Part shown: positions 26,301 through 35,133 of the stretch, piece after piece
How the letters are laid out: every line of letters begins with the position of its first letter
Position numbering within the stretch: position 1 is the first letter of the stretch
Source: Regnicoccus_A sp014224355
Lineage (GTDB): Bacteria > Cyanobacteriota > Cyanobacteriia > PCC-6307 > Cyanobiaceae
Assembly (NCBI RefSeq): GCF_050920705.1
Contig: NZ_CP154799.1
Location: forward strand, 1,302,001 to 1,366,000
Direction: 5' to 3'
Length of the DNA: 64,000 nucleotides
The notes under the pieces: model-generated
Databases searched by the model: none
What the model saw: the letters and a program-made list of their open reading frames with translations, nothing else
Told to the model about the DNA's origin: nothing
Position numbers and translations under genes: made by a program

Positions 26301-26377
26301 CGGACGCTCGAGAGCGGCAGGGTGTCGTAGAGCTGGGGGCTGACCCTGGTGCTGCCGCTGCTGGCGGTCACGGTCAT
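23345..26377 (-). CDS. apcE: Phycobilisome core-membrane linker ApcE (LCM), three REP domains
   Basis: A 1010-residue linker that organises the allophycocyanin core and passes energy to photosystem II. The N-terminal phycobiliprotein-like domain (residues about 18-230) has the terminal-emitter Cys near residue 201 in RDVLEKACSLAATN. Three rod-core-linker (REP, pfam00427) domains follow, each ending in a YANRFGRDTVPYLR-like motif (EYAQTFGEETVPYLR, EYLAAFGEDTVPYERF, EYANRFGRDTVPYLR). Three REPs predict a tricylindrical core (two would be bicylindrical, four pentacylindrical). The linker between REP2 and REP3 is long, Pro/Ser-rich, and has repeated GGW(S/T)A-like motifs. The start is ATG 26377; the longer open frame is unlikely to be translated. 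Confidence 0.96.
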   Translation of the reverse strand: MTVTASSGSTRVSPQLYDTLPLSSVRQAEQQDRFPEKGELETLLTFYRSGTARVEAARLISANADVIVAKAANRIFAGGTPLSYLDAPLTPFNVGALESEILASDQVAAATSVRTFAQGSGGTGLLGRILEGVQADADVRVVLPPGFTPISVARYGTERMRKSLRDMGWFLRYVGYALVAGDPSILAVNTRGLRDVLEKACSLAATNVALQEMRAAAANLFSKESESRQLVIDCFNVLLKELAVPTPSARQRLGSPENQGLQLPAIYALAAESRQRFVMKPGLSGREKAEVIRAAYRQVFERDIVKGYSQVVAPVEATQVAQGQLPMREFIRALGRSKEYRRQFYGRFSNSRVVELAFRHFLGRGVSTIEEFRRYFAIVSQQGLPGLVDSLINTQEYAQTFGEETVPYLRDLGEEAQESAGWGSNRKLFRFSAPFEGAPQYITLYASYGQPLPDQHAYGGGNDPLGLTYGAIFPSGTASVATRPAPFNYDTRRILVGNGMAEPGQMDSPQFRASAPRRVGPKVVRLQQIATGGASVPRRGGQPSIRGTESSTQAVIRAVYVQVLGTTGYAGEQLKVEEIKLENGDISLREFIRQVARSAAFRRRYWSNLYITKAIEVMHRRLLGRPTFGRREINGYFDTAARLGFYGVVDAILESPEYLAAFGEDTVPYERFVTPADLNARRVPALRRRLDPSAIPDLTPVTRPQVASGSSFRGSGDLTPRNLPDRRLRQVVGGWTARFAEGEEGPAKPQGSTPQSLRQPPEPSRRWSVSPTKPAGTPSRGWSANVGDSTGVTATSSRGRIVGGWSAQVSANGFSAAVAPQPGAAMAKALDGARPQGFSRRRSLGQPVMLMPEADEASLQQVIEATYRQLLNRVPLAAERLSDAESQLRDGRLAVSEFVAVIAGSDLFQQRLNRMAPLRAASAAYLALLGRAAQPKEVSLYLATRGKKGQQAALDDLLSGKEYANRFGRDTVPYLRGMGTEDGIPLATVNRTALLYAGNAGLTPPPRGAI

Positions 26378-26490
26378 GAACGGGCGTGTACCGGGCGAAG
26401 TCACGTTACGGCTGAGCTCCTGCCCTCCCGCTTCGCATGAACAAATGTTTGCAGCGGACCGTCGCCTGCCGCCATCCCGGGGCCCGGCCC

Positions 26491-27750
26491 ATGAAAAGCT
26501 CCCCCTTGGATCGCATCCATTCGCCGATGAGCCCAGGCCCCGCCGATGCCGCCACGCCGGCGGTGAGCGCCTTCTACGACCGCTTCCCCTACCCCGGGGA
26601 TCCTCTGCAGGACGGCCCACCACCTGGTTACAACTGGCGATGGTGTTACCCATGCGTCAGCAGCGCCTGCACAGGCCGCCTGCCTGAGCCCGGCCCGCCG
26701 CCACGGCTGCTCGATGCGGGCTGCGGCACAGGGGTGAGCACCGATTACCTCGCTCACCTCAACCCCGGAGCGGAGATCCTGGCGGTCGACATCAGCCCCG
26801 GTGCCCTGGAGCTGGCCCGCGAGCGGTTGCGCCGCTCCGGCGGCGCCCGGCACTGCTCCTCGCTGCGCCTGGAGAACAGAAGTCTGCTGGATCTCGATGG
26901 GGAAGGCCCCTTCGATCTGATCAATTCGGTGGGGGTGCTGCACCACCTGCGCCAGCCCGAGGCCGGACTGCGGTCGCTGGCCACGCTGCTCAGGCCGGGT
27001 GGGCTCCTTCACCTGTTTCTGTATGCCGATGGCGGTCGCTGGGAGATCCACCGGGTGCAGCGCGCCCTCACCGCCCTGGAGGTGGTGGGGGATGGCGAGG
27101 GGCTGCGACTGGGACGTGCACTCTTCGAGCAACTGCCCGAGACCAACCGCCTGCGGCGCCACCACGAACAGCGCTGGGCCCTCGACACCGCGGCGGATGC
27201 CAATTTCGCCGACATGTACCTCCATCCCCAGGAGACCAGCTACGACCTGGAGAGCCTGTTCCGTTTCGTGGCCAGTGCCGGTCTTGAATTCGCCGGCTTC
27301 TCCAATCCCGAGGTCTGGGATCCGGCCCGCCTGTTGCAGGGAGAGCTGCTTGAGCGAGCCAGGGCCCTTCCCGATCGTGAGCGCTGGGCCCTGGTGGAAA
27401 GCCTCGACCCCGACATCAGCCACTTCGAGTTCTTTCTCAGCCGTGGCCCCCTTGCCTTCAGCGACTGGGAGCAGGAGGAGTCGCTGCTGGAGGCCAGCGG
27501 CCGCCGCAACCCCTGCCTGTGGGGGTGGCCGGGGGCCACATTGCTGGACCCCGACCTGCGGCCGATCGAGCTCGACGATCAGGAGCTGGCGCTGCTGAAG
27601 GCCCTGGAGGCGGCGCCCGAGTCAACCCCGATCCGTCTGCTGCCCCTGGGCTGGTCGCTCACCCAGCTGGCGACGGTGGCGCGGACTCTCTGGCGCCGTC
27701 GCCTGTTGTTGCTGGCACCTGCCGGGACGTCCGCTGGGGCTGGGATGTAA
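26491..27750 (+). CDS. Class I SAM-dependent methyltransferase
   Basis: About 419 residues from ATG 26491. A YDRFPYPGDPLQDGPPPGYNW segment precedes a methyltransferase fold with the SAM loop LLDAGCGTGVSTDYLAHLNPGAEILAVDIS and the post-motif INSVGVLHHLRQPEAGLRSLATLLRPGG. A C-terminal domain of about 200 residues contains ERWALVESLDPDISHFEFFLSR. The substrate is unknown; cyanobacterial homologues are annotated only as methyltransferases. Possible starts are ATG 26437, 26491 and 26527. None has a clear ribosome binding site, and the first would leave 59 bp for the divergent apcE promoter. It ends 35 bp before atp1. Confidence 0.85.
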   Translation: MKSSPLDRIHSPMSPGPADAATPAVSAFYDRFPYPGDPLQDGPPPGYNWRWCYPCVSSACTGRLPEPGPPPRLLDAGCGTGVSTDYLAHLNPGAEILAVDISPGALELARERLRRSGGARHCSSLRLENRSLLDLDGEGPFDLINSVGVLHHLRQPEAGLRSLATLLRPGGLLHLFLYADGGRWEIHRVQRALTALEVVGDGEGLRLGRALFEQLPETNRLRRHHEQRWALDTAADANFADMYLHPQETSYDLESLFRFVASAGLEFAGFSNPEVWDPARLLQGELLERARALPDRERWALVESLDPDISHFEFFLSRGPLAFSDWEQEESLLEASGRRNPCLWGWPGATLLDPDLRPIELDDQELALLKALEAAPESTPIRLLPLGWSLTQLATVARTLWRRRLLLLAPAGTSAGAGM

Positions 27751-27785
27751 CAGGTTTGTGATAGATTCCGCGCGCCTTTTCCAAT

Positions 27786-28328
27786 GTGCTGACGCGCTTG
27801 CAGGCCACTCCCGCATCCGGCACCCCAGCCGGCCCTGATTCCCCTGAGGTGTCCCCTCAGGAGGCTTCTGATCTGCGGGCGTCCCTGCTGCGTGGCCTGG
27901 CCGGAAGAGAACTGGTGGTTCCTGCTCTGGTGCCACCGGCCCCAACCGCCGAGTCCGCCTCCGTGGTGGACGTGGACGTGCCGGACAACGGCATGGACGA
28001 TTACATCCGCCTTCAACGGCGTCTGTTGCTGTCCACGCTGCTCGTCTCGGTAGTCGCTGTTCCCGTGACGGCGCTTCTGTTCGATCGGACCACAGCCCTG
28101 AGCCTTTCGGCAGGAGCGGTGTCAGGCATGCTCTATCTGCGGCTTCTTGCACGCGGAGTTGAGCGTATCGGTCCCGACTCCAAGCAGGTGGGCAAGGGTC
28201 AGCTGCTCGTTCCGGTGGTGCTCGTGCTGGGCTGCTCGCGCATCCCCCAGCTGGAGATCCTTCCCGCTCTGATCGGATTCCTGCTCTACAAGCCGGCTCT
28301 CCTGCTTCAGGCATTCGTCCGCCCCTGA
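27786..28328 (+). CDS. atp1: ATP synthase protein I (atp1-like assembly factor)
   Basis: A membrane protein heading the ATP synthase cluster. Residues 70 onward (MDDYIRLQRRLLLSTLLVSVVAVPVTALLF) have the typical Atp1 pattern of four hydrophobic helices. UncI/Atp1 proteins help assemble the c-ring. From GTG 27786 the protein has 180 residues with an acidic, Pro-rich 69-residue N-terminal extension. ATG 27993 would give a compact form of about 111 residues. The hydrophobic core is well supported and the start is not. A weak -10-like TAGATT lies in the 35-bp gap upstream. Confidence 0.8.
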   Translation: MLTRLQATPASGTPAGPDSPEVSPQEASDLRASLLRGLAGRELVVPALVPPAPTAESASVVDVDVPDNGMDDYIRLQRRLLLSTLLVSVVAVPVTALLFDRTTALSLSAGAVSGMLYLRLLARGVERIGPDSKQVGKGQLLVPVVLVLGCSRIPQLEILPALIGFLLYKPALLLQAFVRP

Positions 28329-28391
28329 TCAAGGATCCCCAGTCCCCAGATCAATCCATCCGTCGCTTCAGCGGCCCCTCTGTACCCCTCG

Positions 28392-29120
28392 ATGGTTCCG
28401 TTGCCTTTTTTTCTTCCTTTCGCCGAACTCGAGGTGGGTCAGCACCTCTACTGGCAGGTCGGTGGTTATCAGATTCATGGCCAGGTCTTCCTGAGTTCCT
28501 GGCTGGTCATCGGTGCGCTGCTCGCCCTTGTGGTGGCCGGCACCCGCAAGCTCGAGCGGGATCCTCGGGGTGTTCAGAACCTTTTGGAGTTCATCTGGGG
28601 CTATCTGCGTGACCTGTCCCGTGAGCAGATCGGTGAGAAGGCCTACCGCGACTGGCTCCCCTTCATCGGCACACTCTTCCTGTTCATTTTCGTGAGCAAC
28701 TGGGGTGGTGCTCTGGTGCCCTGGAAGCTGATCCATCTCCCCAGCGGGGAGCTCGGAGCACCCACCGCCGACATCAACACCACCATCGCCCTGGCTCTGC
28801 TGGTGTCGCTTGCCTACTTCTATGCAGGACTGAGCCGTAAGGGCTTCCGGTACTTCGAGTACTACGTGGAACCCACCCCGATCATGCTTCCTTTCAAGAT
28901 CGTCGAGGATTTCACCAAACCTCTCTCGCTCTCCTTCCGTCTGTTCGGCAACATCCTTGCCGATGAACTGGTGGTGGCCGTGCTGGCGTTCCTGGTGCCA
29001 CTGATCGTGCCTTTGCCGGCCATGTTCCTGGGCCTGTTCACCAGTGCCATCCAGGCGCTCATCTTCGCCACCCTTGCCGCGTATTACATCGGTGAAGCGG
29101 TGCACGAAGAACATCACTGA
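28392..29120 (+). CDS. atpB: F0F1 ATP synthase subunit a
   Basis: A 242-residue membrane stator subunit that forms the two proton half channels against the c-ring (called atpI in cyanobacterial naming). It shows WGGALVPWKLIHLPSGELGAPTADINTTIALAL, YYVEPTPIMLPFKIVEDFTKPLSLSFRLFGNILADELVV with the essential Arg in SFRLFGN, and the last helices with AIQALIFATLAAYYIGEAVHEE. It starts at ATG 28392. A 163-bp spacer without genes separates it from the c subunit. Confidence 0.97.
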   Translation: MVPLPFFLPFAELEVGQHLYWQVGGYQIHGQVFLSSWLVIGALLALVVAGTRKLERDPRGVQNLLEFIWGYLRDLSREQIGEKAYRDWLPFIGTLFLFIFVSNWGGALVPWKLIHLPSGELGAPTADINTTIALALLVSLAYFYAGLSRKGFRYFEYYVEPTPIMLPFKIVEDFTKPLSLSFRLFGNILADELVVAVLAFLVPLIVPLPAMFLGLFTSAIQALIFATLAAYYIGEAVHEEHH

Positions 29121-29283
29121 CTAACCGTGGGCCGACGGGTCCCTTCCGGGCCGGTCAGCCGTTCTGCTAAATCTCCTGCGCGCAGGTCCGGTCTCAATCC
29201 GGGCCCATCTCCCCAGCGGAGATGTCCCAGCCGCCAGGTTCATCCCGCGCTCTTCCGGCGCCCCACATCCCCAACGTTCCACC

Positions 29284-29532
29284 ATGGATTCCATCACTTC
29301 TGCAGCGTCTGTTGTGGCTGCCGGTCTGGCCGTCGGCCTCGGCGCCATCGGCCCCGGCATCGGCCAGGGCAGTGCTGCCCAGGGAGCTGTCGAGGGCATC
29401 GCCCGCCAGCCCGAAGCCGAAGGCAAGATCCGCGGCACCCTGCTGCTGTCCCTGGCGTTCATGGAAGCGCTCACCATCTACGGCCTGGTCGTGGCACTGG
29501 TGCTGCTGTTCGCGAATCCCTTCGCCGGCTGA
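29284..29532 (+). CDS. atpE: F0F1 ATP synthase subunit c
   Basis: An 82-residue proteolipid forming the proton-driven rotor ring (atpH in cyanobacterial naming). Two helices: ASVVAAGLAVGLGAIGPGIGQG with the glycine-packing repeat, then GTLLLSLAFMEALTIYGLVVALVLLF with the proton-binding Glu in the second helix. The polar loop is ARQPEAEGKIR. The pattern is H+-type, not Na+. A possible nested stem (GGACCG at 29547 with CGGTCC at 29573) lies just downstream in a 131-bp spacer, a place where stems often stabilise the abundant c-subunit message. Confidence 0.98.
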   Translation: MDSITSAASVVAAGLAVGLGAIGPGIGQGSAAQGAVEGIARQPEAEGKIRGTLLLSLAFMEALTIYGLVVALVLLFANPFAG

Positions 29533-29663
29533 TCGTCCTCCCGGCAGGACCGGGGCACCGAGGCTGAACCCACGGTCCCCGATCCCTCGGCCTTCCGCTC
29601 CATTTCGTCCCCTCCGGCCTCAGGCCGGTGCGGACCACCCGATCCCTCCAGCGACCCCGCCCC

Positions 29664-30134
29664 ATGACCAGCTGGCTACTGCTTGCCGCAGCAGGTGCTC
29701 CCGAGGGAGGTCTGTTCGACCTCGACGCCACCCTGCCGCTGATGGCGGTCCAGGTGGTCATCCTCACCTTCATTCTCAACGCTCTCTTTTTCCGCCCTGT
29801 CGGCAAGACCGTCGAGGAGCGTGAGAGCTACATCTCCACCAGCCGGGCCGAAGCCAAGCAGCAGCTGGCCCAGACCGAGCGACTGGAAGCCGATCTGCGC
29901 CATCAGTTGCGCGAAGCCCGTCAGCAGGCCCAGACCCTGATCGTCGACGCGGAGCAGGAGATGGATCGTCTATACCGCAGCGCCCTGGCCGAGGCCCAGG
30001 CTGAAGCCAACGCCAGCCGTGAGTCCGCACGGCGGGAGATCGACAGCCAGCGCCAGCAGGCTGAAGACACCCTCAATGGCGAAGCCGACCGGCTCGGCGA
30101 TCTGATCGTCACCCGTTTGCTTGCTGTTCAATGA
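29664..30134 (+). CDS. atpG: F0F1 ATP synthase subunit b' (peripheral stalk)
   Basis: A 156-residue peripheral stalk subunit of the photosynthetic type, where two different b subunits (b and b') pair. It has one membrane helix (LPLMAVQVVILTFILNALFFRPVGKTVEERE) and then a long charged coiled coil (EAKQQLAQTERLEADLRHQLREARQQAQ). It starts at ATG 29664 (MTSWLLLAAAG). The stop overlaps the start of subunit b (ATGA), giving coupled translation of the two partners. The symbol follows cyanobacterial usage. Confidence 0.94.
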   Translation: MTSWLLLAAAGAPEGGLFDLDATLPLMAVQVVILTFILNALFFRPVGKTVEERESYISTSRAEAKQQLAQTERLEADLRHQLREARQQAQTLIVDAEQEMDRLYRSALAEAQAEANASRESARREIDSQRQQAEDTLNGEADRLGDLIVTRLLAVQ

Positions 30135-30661
30135 GTTTCTTCCTCACGATCCCGGCCTTGCTGGCCAGCGAGGGAGGTCTCGGCCTCAACCTCGATCTCT
30201 TCGAAACCAACATCATCAACCTGGCGATCGTGATCGCCGCGTTGGTCTGGTTTCTGCCCAAGGTGCTCGGTGGAATCCTTGAGTCACGGCGGGCGGCGAT
30301 CCTCTCTGATCTTCAGGATGCCGAGCAACGCCTTCAGGACACCACTGCTGCACTGGCCTCGGCCAGGAAAGACCTGGCCGAGGCTCAGAAGAAGGCCGAG
30401 CTGATCCGCAGCGATGCCAAGGCCCGTGCCGATGCCCTTCGGCTGGAGAGCGAGCGCCGCACCGTCGAGGAGATGGCCCGCCTCAAGCATGGAGCCGTCG
30501 CCGACCTCCAGTCGGAGGCTCGCCGCGTCAGCGAACAGCTGCGCCTCGAGGCTGCCCGCCGGGCCGTTGACAAGGCTCTGGCCTCCCTTCCCGGCAAGCT
30601 CGATGCCGAAGCTCAGGCTCGGTTCATCGATCAATCCATCAACAGCCTCGGGCAAGCCTGA
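30131..30661 (+). CDS. atpF: F0F1 ATP synthase subunit b
   Basis: A 176-residue peripheral stalk subunit. The membrane helix is IINLAIVIAALVWFLPKVLGGILESRRAAI, with a long coiled coil rich in Ala, Glu, Arg and Lys behind it. The GGLGLNLDLFETNIINL start matches cyanobacterial b subunits. The start overlaps b' by 4 bp, and the stop overlaps delta by 1 bp (TGATG). Confidence 0.95.
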   Translation: MSFFLTIPALLASEGGLGLNLDLFETNIINLAIVIAALVWFLPKVLGGILESRRAAILSDLQDAEQRLQDTTAALASARKDLAEAQKKAELIRSDAKARADALRLESERRTVEEMARLKHGAVADLQSEARRVSEQLRLEAARRAVDKALASLPGKLDAEAQARFIDQSINSLGQA

Positions 30662-31209
30662 TGCCTCTTCTCAACTCCATCTCCACGCCCTACGCCGAAG
30701 CCCTGCTTCAGGTGGCTGACCAGCGCCAGGAAACTGATCAGCTGGCCAAGGAGGCGAAGGATCTGCTCGAGATCTGGCATGCCTCCCCGGAGCTGCGTGC
30801 TGCTTTCTCCTCCCCGGTTCTCGAGCCTGAGGCCAAGAAGAACATTCTGGTCATCCTCTTCGAGAAGGACGTCACCCCGACGTTCCTCAACCTGCTCAAG
30901 CTTCTGGCTGACCGCCAACGCATCAGCATCTTCGATGCAGTGCTGGATCGTTTCCTGGGGCTCTACCGGGAGCAGCGGGGCATCGCCCTCGCCCGGATCA
31001 CCTCCGCATCGCCGCTGAGTGAGCAGCAGCAGCAGGCCCTTCACACCAAGGTTCTGGCCGTGGCCGGCACCGACAAGGTGGAATTCGATCTGCACATCGA
31101 TCCAGCTCTGATCGGTGGTTTCGTCGTCAGCGTGGGCTCCCAGGTGATCGACGCCAGCCTGGCCGGCCAGGTGCGCCGCCTCGGTCTCGCTCTGGCCAAG
31201 GCCGGCTAG
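30661..31209 (+). CDS. atpH: F0F1 ATP synthase subunit delta
   Basis: A 182-residue OSCP-type subunit linking the peripheral stalk to the top of F1. The N-terminal helical bundle shows ISTPYAEALLQVADQRQETDQLAKEAKDL, and the C-terminal region has the conserved GGFVVSVGSQVIDASLAGQVRRLGLAL. The ATG overlaps the preceding stop by one base. A 62-bp spacer precedes alpha. It is called atpD in cyanobacterial naming. Confidence 0.95.
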   Translation: MPLLNSISTPYAEALLQVADQRQETDQLAKEAKDLLEIWHASPELRAAFSSPVLEPEAKKNILVILFEKDVTPTFLNLLKLLADRQRISIFDAVLDRFLGLYREQRGIALARITSASPLSEQQQQALHTKVLAVAGTDKVEFDLHIDPALIGGFVVSVGSQVIDASLAGQVRRLGLALAKAG

Positions 31210-31271
31210 CCCTTCCCCCTCCGCCTTCCCCTTCTTCCTTCCATCGCCTCCCCATCCGGGGATCTCCACCC

Positions 31272-32789
<1,518 letters not shown>

Positions 32790-32801
32790 GGTCCCTCCAC
32801 C

Positions 32802-33754
32802 ATGGCCAATCTCAAGGAAATCCGCGACCGGATCAGTTCGGTCAAGAACACGCGCAAGATCACCGAGGCGATGCGCCTGGTGGCAGCCGCCAAGGTGCGG
32901 CGTGCCCAGGAGCAGGTGCTCCGATCCAGACCTTTCGCCGACCGTCTGGCCCGGGTGCTCGAGAATCTTCAGTCGCGCATGCGCTTCGAAGATGTGGTCA
33001 ACACCCCCTGCTCGAGCAGGAGCGTCCGCTTCACCACATCACCCTGCTGGCCGTCAGTGCCGATCGGGGTCTGTGTGGTGGCTACAACGCCAACATCATC
33101 AAGCGCACCGAGCAGCGGTTCGCTGAATTGAAGGGCAAGGGCTACGAGATCTCCCTGGTGCTGATCGGACGCAAGGCCATCGCTTACTTCCAGAACCGTT
33201 CGTATCCGATCACGGCCACCTTCACCGGGCTCGACCAGGTGCCCAATGCCGAGGAGGCCCGTGACATCGCCGATCAGGTGCTCGCCGAGTTCCTCTCCGG
33301 CTCCACGGATCGTGTCGAGATGGTGTACACCAAGTTCATCAACCTGGTGAACAGCGCCCCTGTCTCCCAGACCCTGCTGCCCCTCGATCCCCAGGGTGTC
33401 GCCAGTCCCGACGACGAGATCTTCCGCCTGACCACCCGTGAGGGTCGCCTGGCCGTGGAGCGCGGCACCGCTCCGAACCAGGAGCCCGCGCTTCAGTCGG
33501 ACTTTGTCTTCGAGCAGAGCCCGGATCAGCTGCTCAACGCCCTGCTGCCGCTCTACCTGGAGAACCAGCTGCTGCGTTCCCTGCAGGAGTCGGCGGCCAG
33601 TGAGCTGGCCAGCCGAATGACGGCCATGAACAACGCCAGCGACAACGCCAAGGCCCTGGCCAAGAGCCTGACCCTTGACTACAACAAGGCCCGTCAGGCG
33701 GCCATCACCCAGGAAATCCTCGAAGTGGTGGGTGGTGCCACAGCCATGGCCTGA
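32802..33754 (+). CDS. atpG: F0F1 ATP synthase subunit gamma (frameshifted in this sequence)
   Basis: The central rotor shaft of F1 (atpC in cyanobacteria). The N-terminus is ANLKEIRDRISSVKNTRKITEAM and the C-terminus MNNASDNAKALAKSLTLDYNKARQAAITQEI; both are highly conserved helices of the coiled coil. The frame breaks at the C run at 33004-33008. Adding one C restores TPLLEQERPLHHITLLAVS then DRGLCGGYNANIIKRTEQRF, the expected gamma sequence, so the corrected protein has about 317 residues. Downstream the YTKFINLVNSAPVSQTLLPLDP region includes the photosynthetic insertion area, without the Cys pair that makes chloroplast gamma thiol-regulated. Since the gene is normally essential, a sequencing error is likely. 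Confidence 0.93.
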
Positions 33755-34499
33755 GCCGGATCGCGAGATCCACAGCCTGTTCCCCCTGGCGGTCGCCCAG
33801 GTGCAACTGCGTCCGGATCCGATCGACTCAGCCCTGATGCTTCAACAGGTGCTGGCCCTGCGGGGCGGGCATCACTCCAACCCGGATCCGGGCTGTGCCT
33901 GGACCGGGGACCTTCATGGTGTCTGGCAGGTCCATCAGCGGCCTGAGTTCGCCTGGTTGCTGTCGCAGGTGAGCCTTGAGGCGCAGCACTATCTTTTCGC
34001 TCTCGGGTTCGACCTGGAGCGGGTCAGGCTGCACCTGCAGCGCTGCTGGCCCGTCGTGGCCGAGCCGGGCCAGGGGGTTGGCCGTCACCACCATCCCAAC
34101 GCCCACCTCAGTGCCGTCTACTACCTCAATGGCGATGGCAGCGGCCGCAGCGGCTGCCTGCGGCTGTTCGATGGAGGCCGAAGCAATGAGCTGGTTCCCG
34201 GACTCGCCGTGGGCCATGACGGGCCGATCACCATGGGTCATCCCCTCAATGCCGGCTGGCACGACCTGGCCCCGCGGGCGGGCCTGCTGGTGCTCTTCCC
34301 TGCCAGGGTGGACCATGCCGTGCTCGCCAGTGAAGACGACGATGATCTGCGCCTCTCGATCAGTTTCGATCTTGTCTTGACGGCGCCGGCCAGCGGGCCC
34401 GACCGGCCCCAGCCGCCCGAATACCTTGCGCCCCATCCCAGCCAGTGGTTGGAGCTTCTCCCCGACGGGGCCCCACGGTCCGGGAAGATGGTGCAGTGA
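33735..34499 (+). CDS. 2OG-Fe(II) oxygenase family protein
   Basis: About 254 residues from a GTG at 33735 inside the end of the gamma gene; the exact start is uncertain. It has a double-stranded beta-helix pattern: HHHPNAHLSAVYYLNGDGSG with the N-terminal iron ligands, and GLLVLFPARVDHAVLASEDDDDLRLSISFDL with the distal His and an Arg for 2-oxoglutarate. This is the 2OG-FeII_Oxy_5 type of putative oxygenase, whose substrates are unknown. The overlap with the ATP synthase gene and the same strand suggest read-through expression. Confidence 0.82.
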   Translation: MPQPWPEPDREIHSLFPLAVAQVQLRPDPIDSALMLQQVLALRGGHHSNPDPGCAWTGDLHGVWQVHQRPEFAWLLSQVSLEAQHYLFALGFDLERVRLHLQRCWPVVAEPGQGVGRHHHPNAHLSAVYYLNGDGSGRSGCLRLFDGGRSNELVPGLAVGHDGPITMGHPLNAGWHDLAPRAGLLVLFPARVDHAVLASEDDDDLRLSISFDLVLTAPASGPDRPQPPEYLAPHPSQWLELLPDGAPRSGKMVQ

Positions 34500-34574
34500 A
34501 CCGCTGGATCGGCGGTCACCCCCACGCAACCGCCCCGCACCGCGACAGCTTTTCTGCCGCGATTCCACCACGCC

Positions 34575-34898
34575 ATGAGTGACAGCTTCACCGTGACCGC
34601 CGAGCTCGACGGCGTGACTCACACCTTCCCCTGCCAGCCTGATCAGACCGTGCTGGCCGCCGCGGAGGCGGCGGGTGTTCCCTTGCCCAGCTCCTGCTGC
34701 TCAGGGGTCTGCACCACCTGTGCGGCCCGCCTCCGTCAGGGTGAGGTGCATCAACCCGATGCGATGGGAGTCAAGGCTGACCTCCAGGCCGAGGGCTTCG
34801 CCCTGCTCTGTGTGTCCTATCCCCGCAGCGATCTGATCCTGGTGGCGGGCCAGGAGGATGCGCTCTATGAGGCCCAGTTCGGCCAGTACCAGCGCTGA
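34575..34898 (+). CDS. [2Fe-2S] plant-type ferredoxin
   Basis: A 107-residue ferredoxin with the beta-grasp fold and cluster cysteines in PSSCCSGVCTTCAARL (C-x4/5-C-x2-C) plus the distal Cys in ALLCVSYPRSDL. It differs from the main photosynthetic PetF in its longer N-terminus and the Ser-Ser-Cys-Cys variant, so it is likely a minor ferredoxin with a dedicated partner. It follows the oxygenase after 75 bp. An electron link between the two is possible but only inferred from position. Confidence 0.92.
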   Translation: MSDSFTVTAELDGVTHTFPCQPDQTVLAAAEAAGVPLPSSCCSGVCTTCAARLRQGEVHQPDAMGVKADLQAEGFALLCVSYPRSDLILVAGQEDALYEAQFGQYQR

Positions 34899-34909
34899 AC
34901 CCTCTTCCA

Positions 34910-35133
34910 GTGCCAGACCCGGAGATCCCGACGAGCCCTGATTTCAGCTCATGGCCCCGGCTTGAGCCGGTCGATTTCTGGTTGCTGGCGGCGCCCGGTC
35001 CCTTGCTGCCCCAGTTGCGCGCGGCTCTGGCTGAGCGGGGGAGCCCCTGCGCTGGGCCATCACCACCGTGCGGCCCTCCGAAGATGGATCGCGGCGGCTG
35101 CGGATCGAAGCGGTGCTGCTTCAGTTCCCTTGA
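34910..35133 (+). CDS. Small hypothetical protein, frameshifted
   Basis: A short ORF from ATG 34910. Read with one G added to the run at 35037-35041 it gives about 74 residues: PDFSSWPRLEPVDFWLLAAPG, then LPQLRAALAERGEPLRWAITTVRPS and EDGSRRLRIEAVLLQFP, ending at TGA 35131-35133. Without the correction the frame runs into low-quality Cys/Pro/Arg-rich sequence. The corrected product reads like a real small alpha/beta protein, and its stop overlaps the TTG start of the next gene. No family is recognised. Confidence 0.6.
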
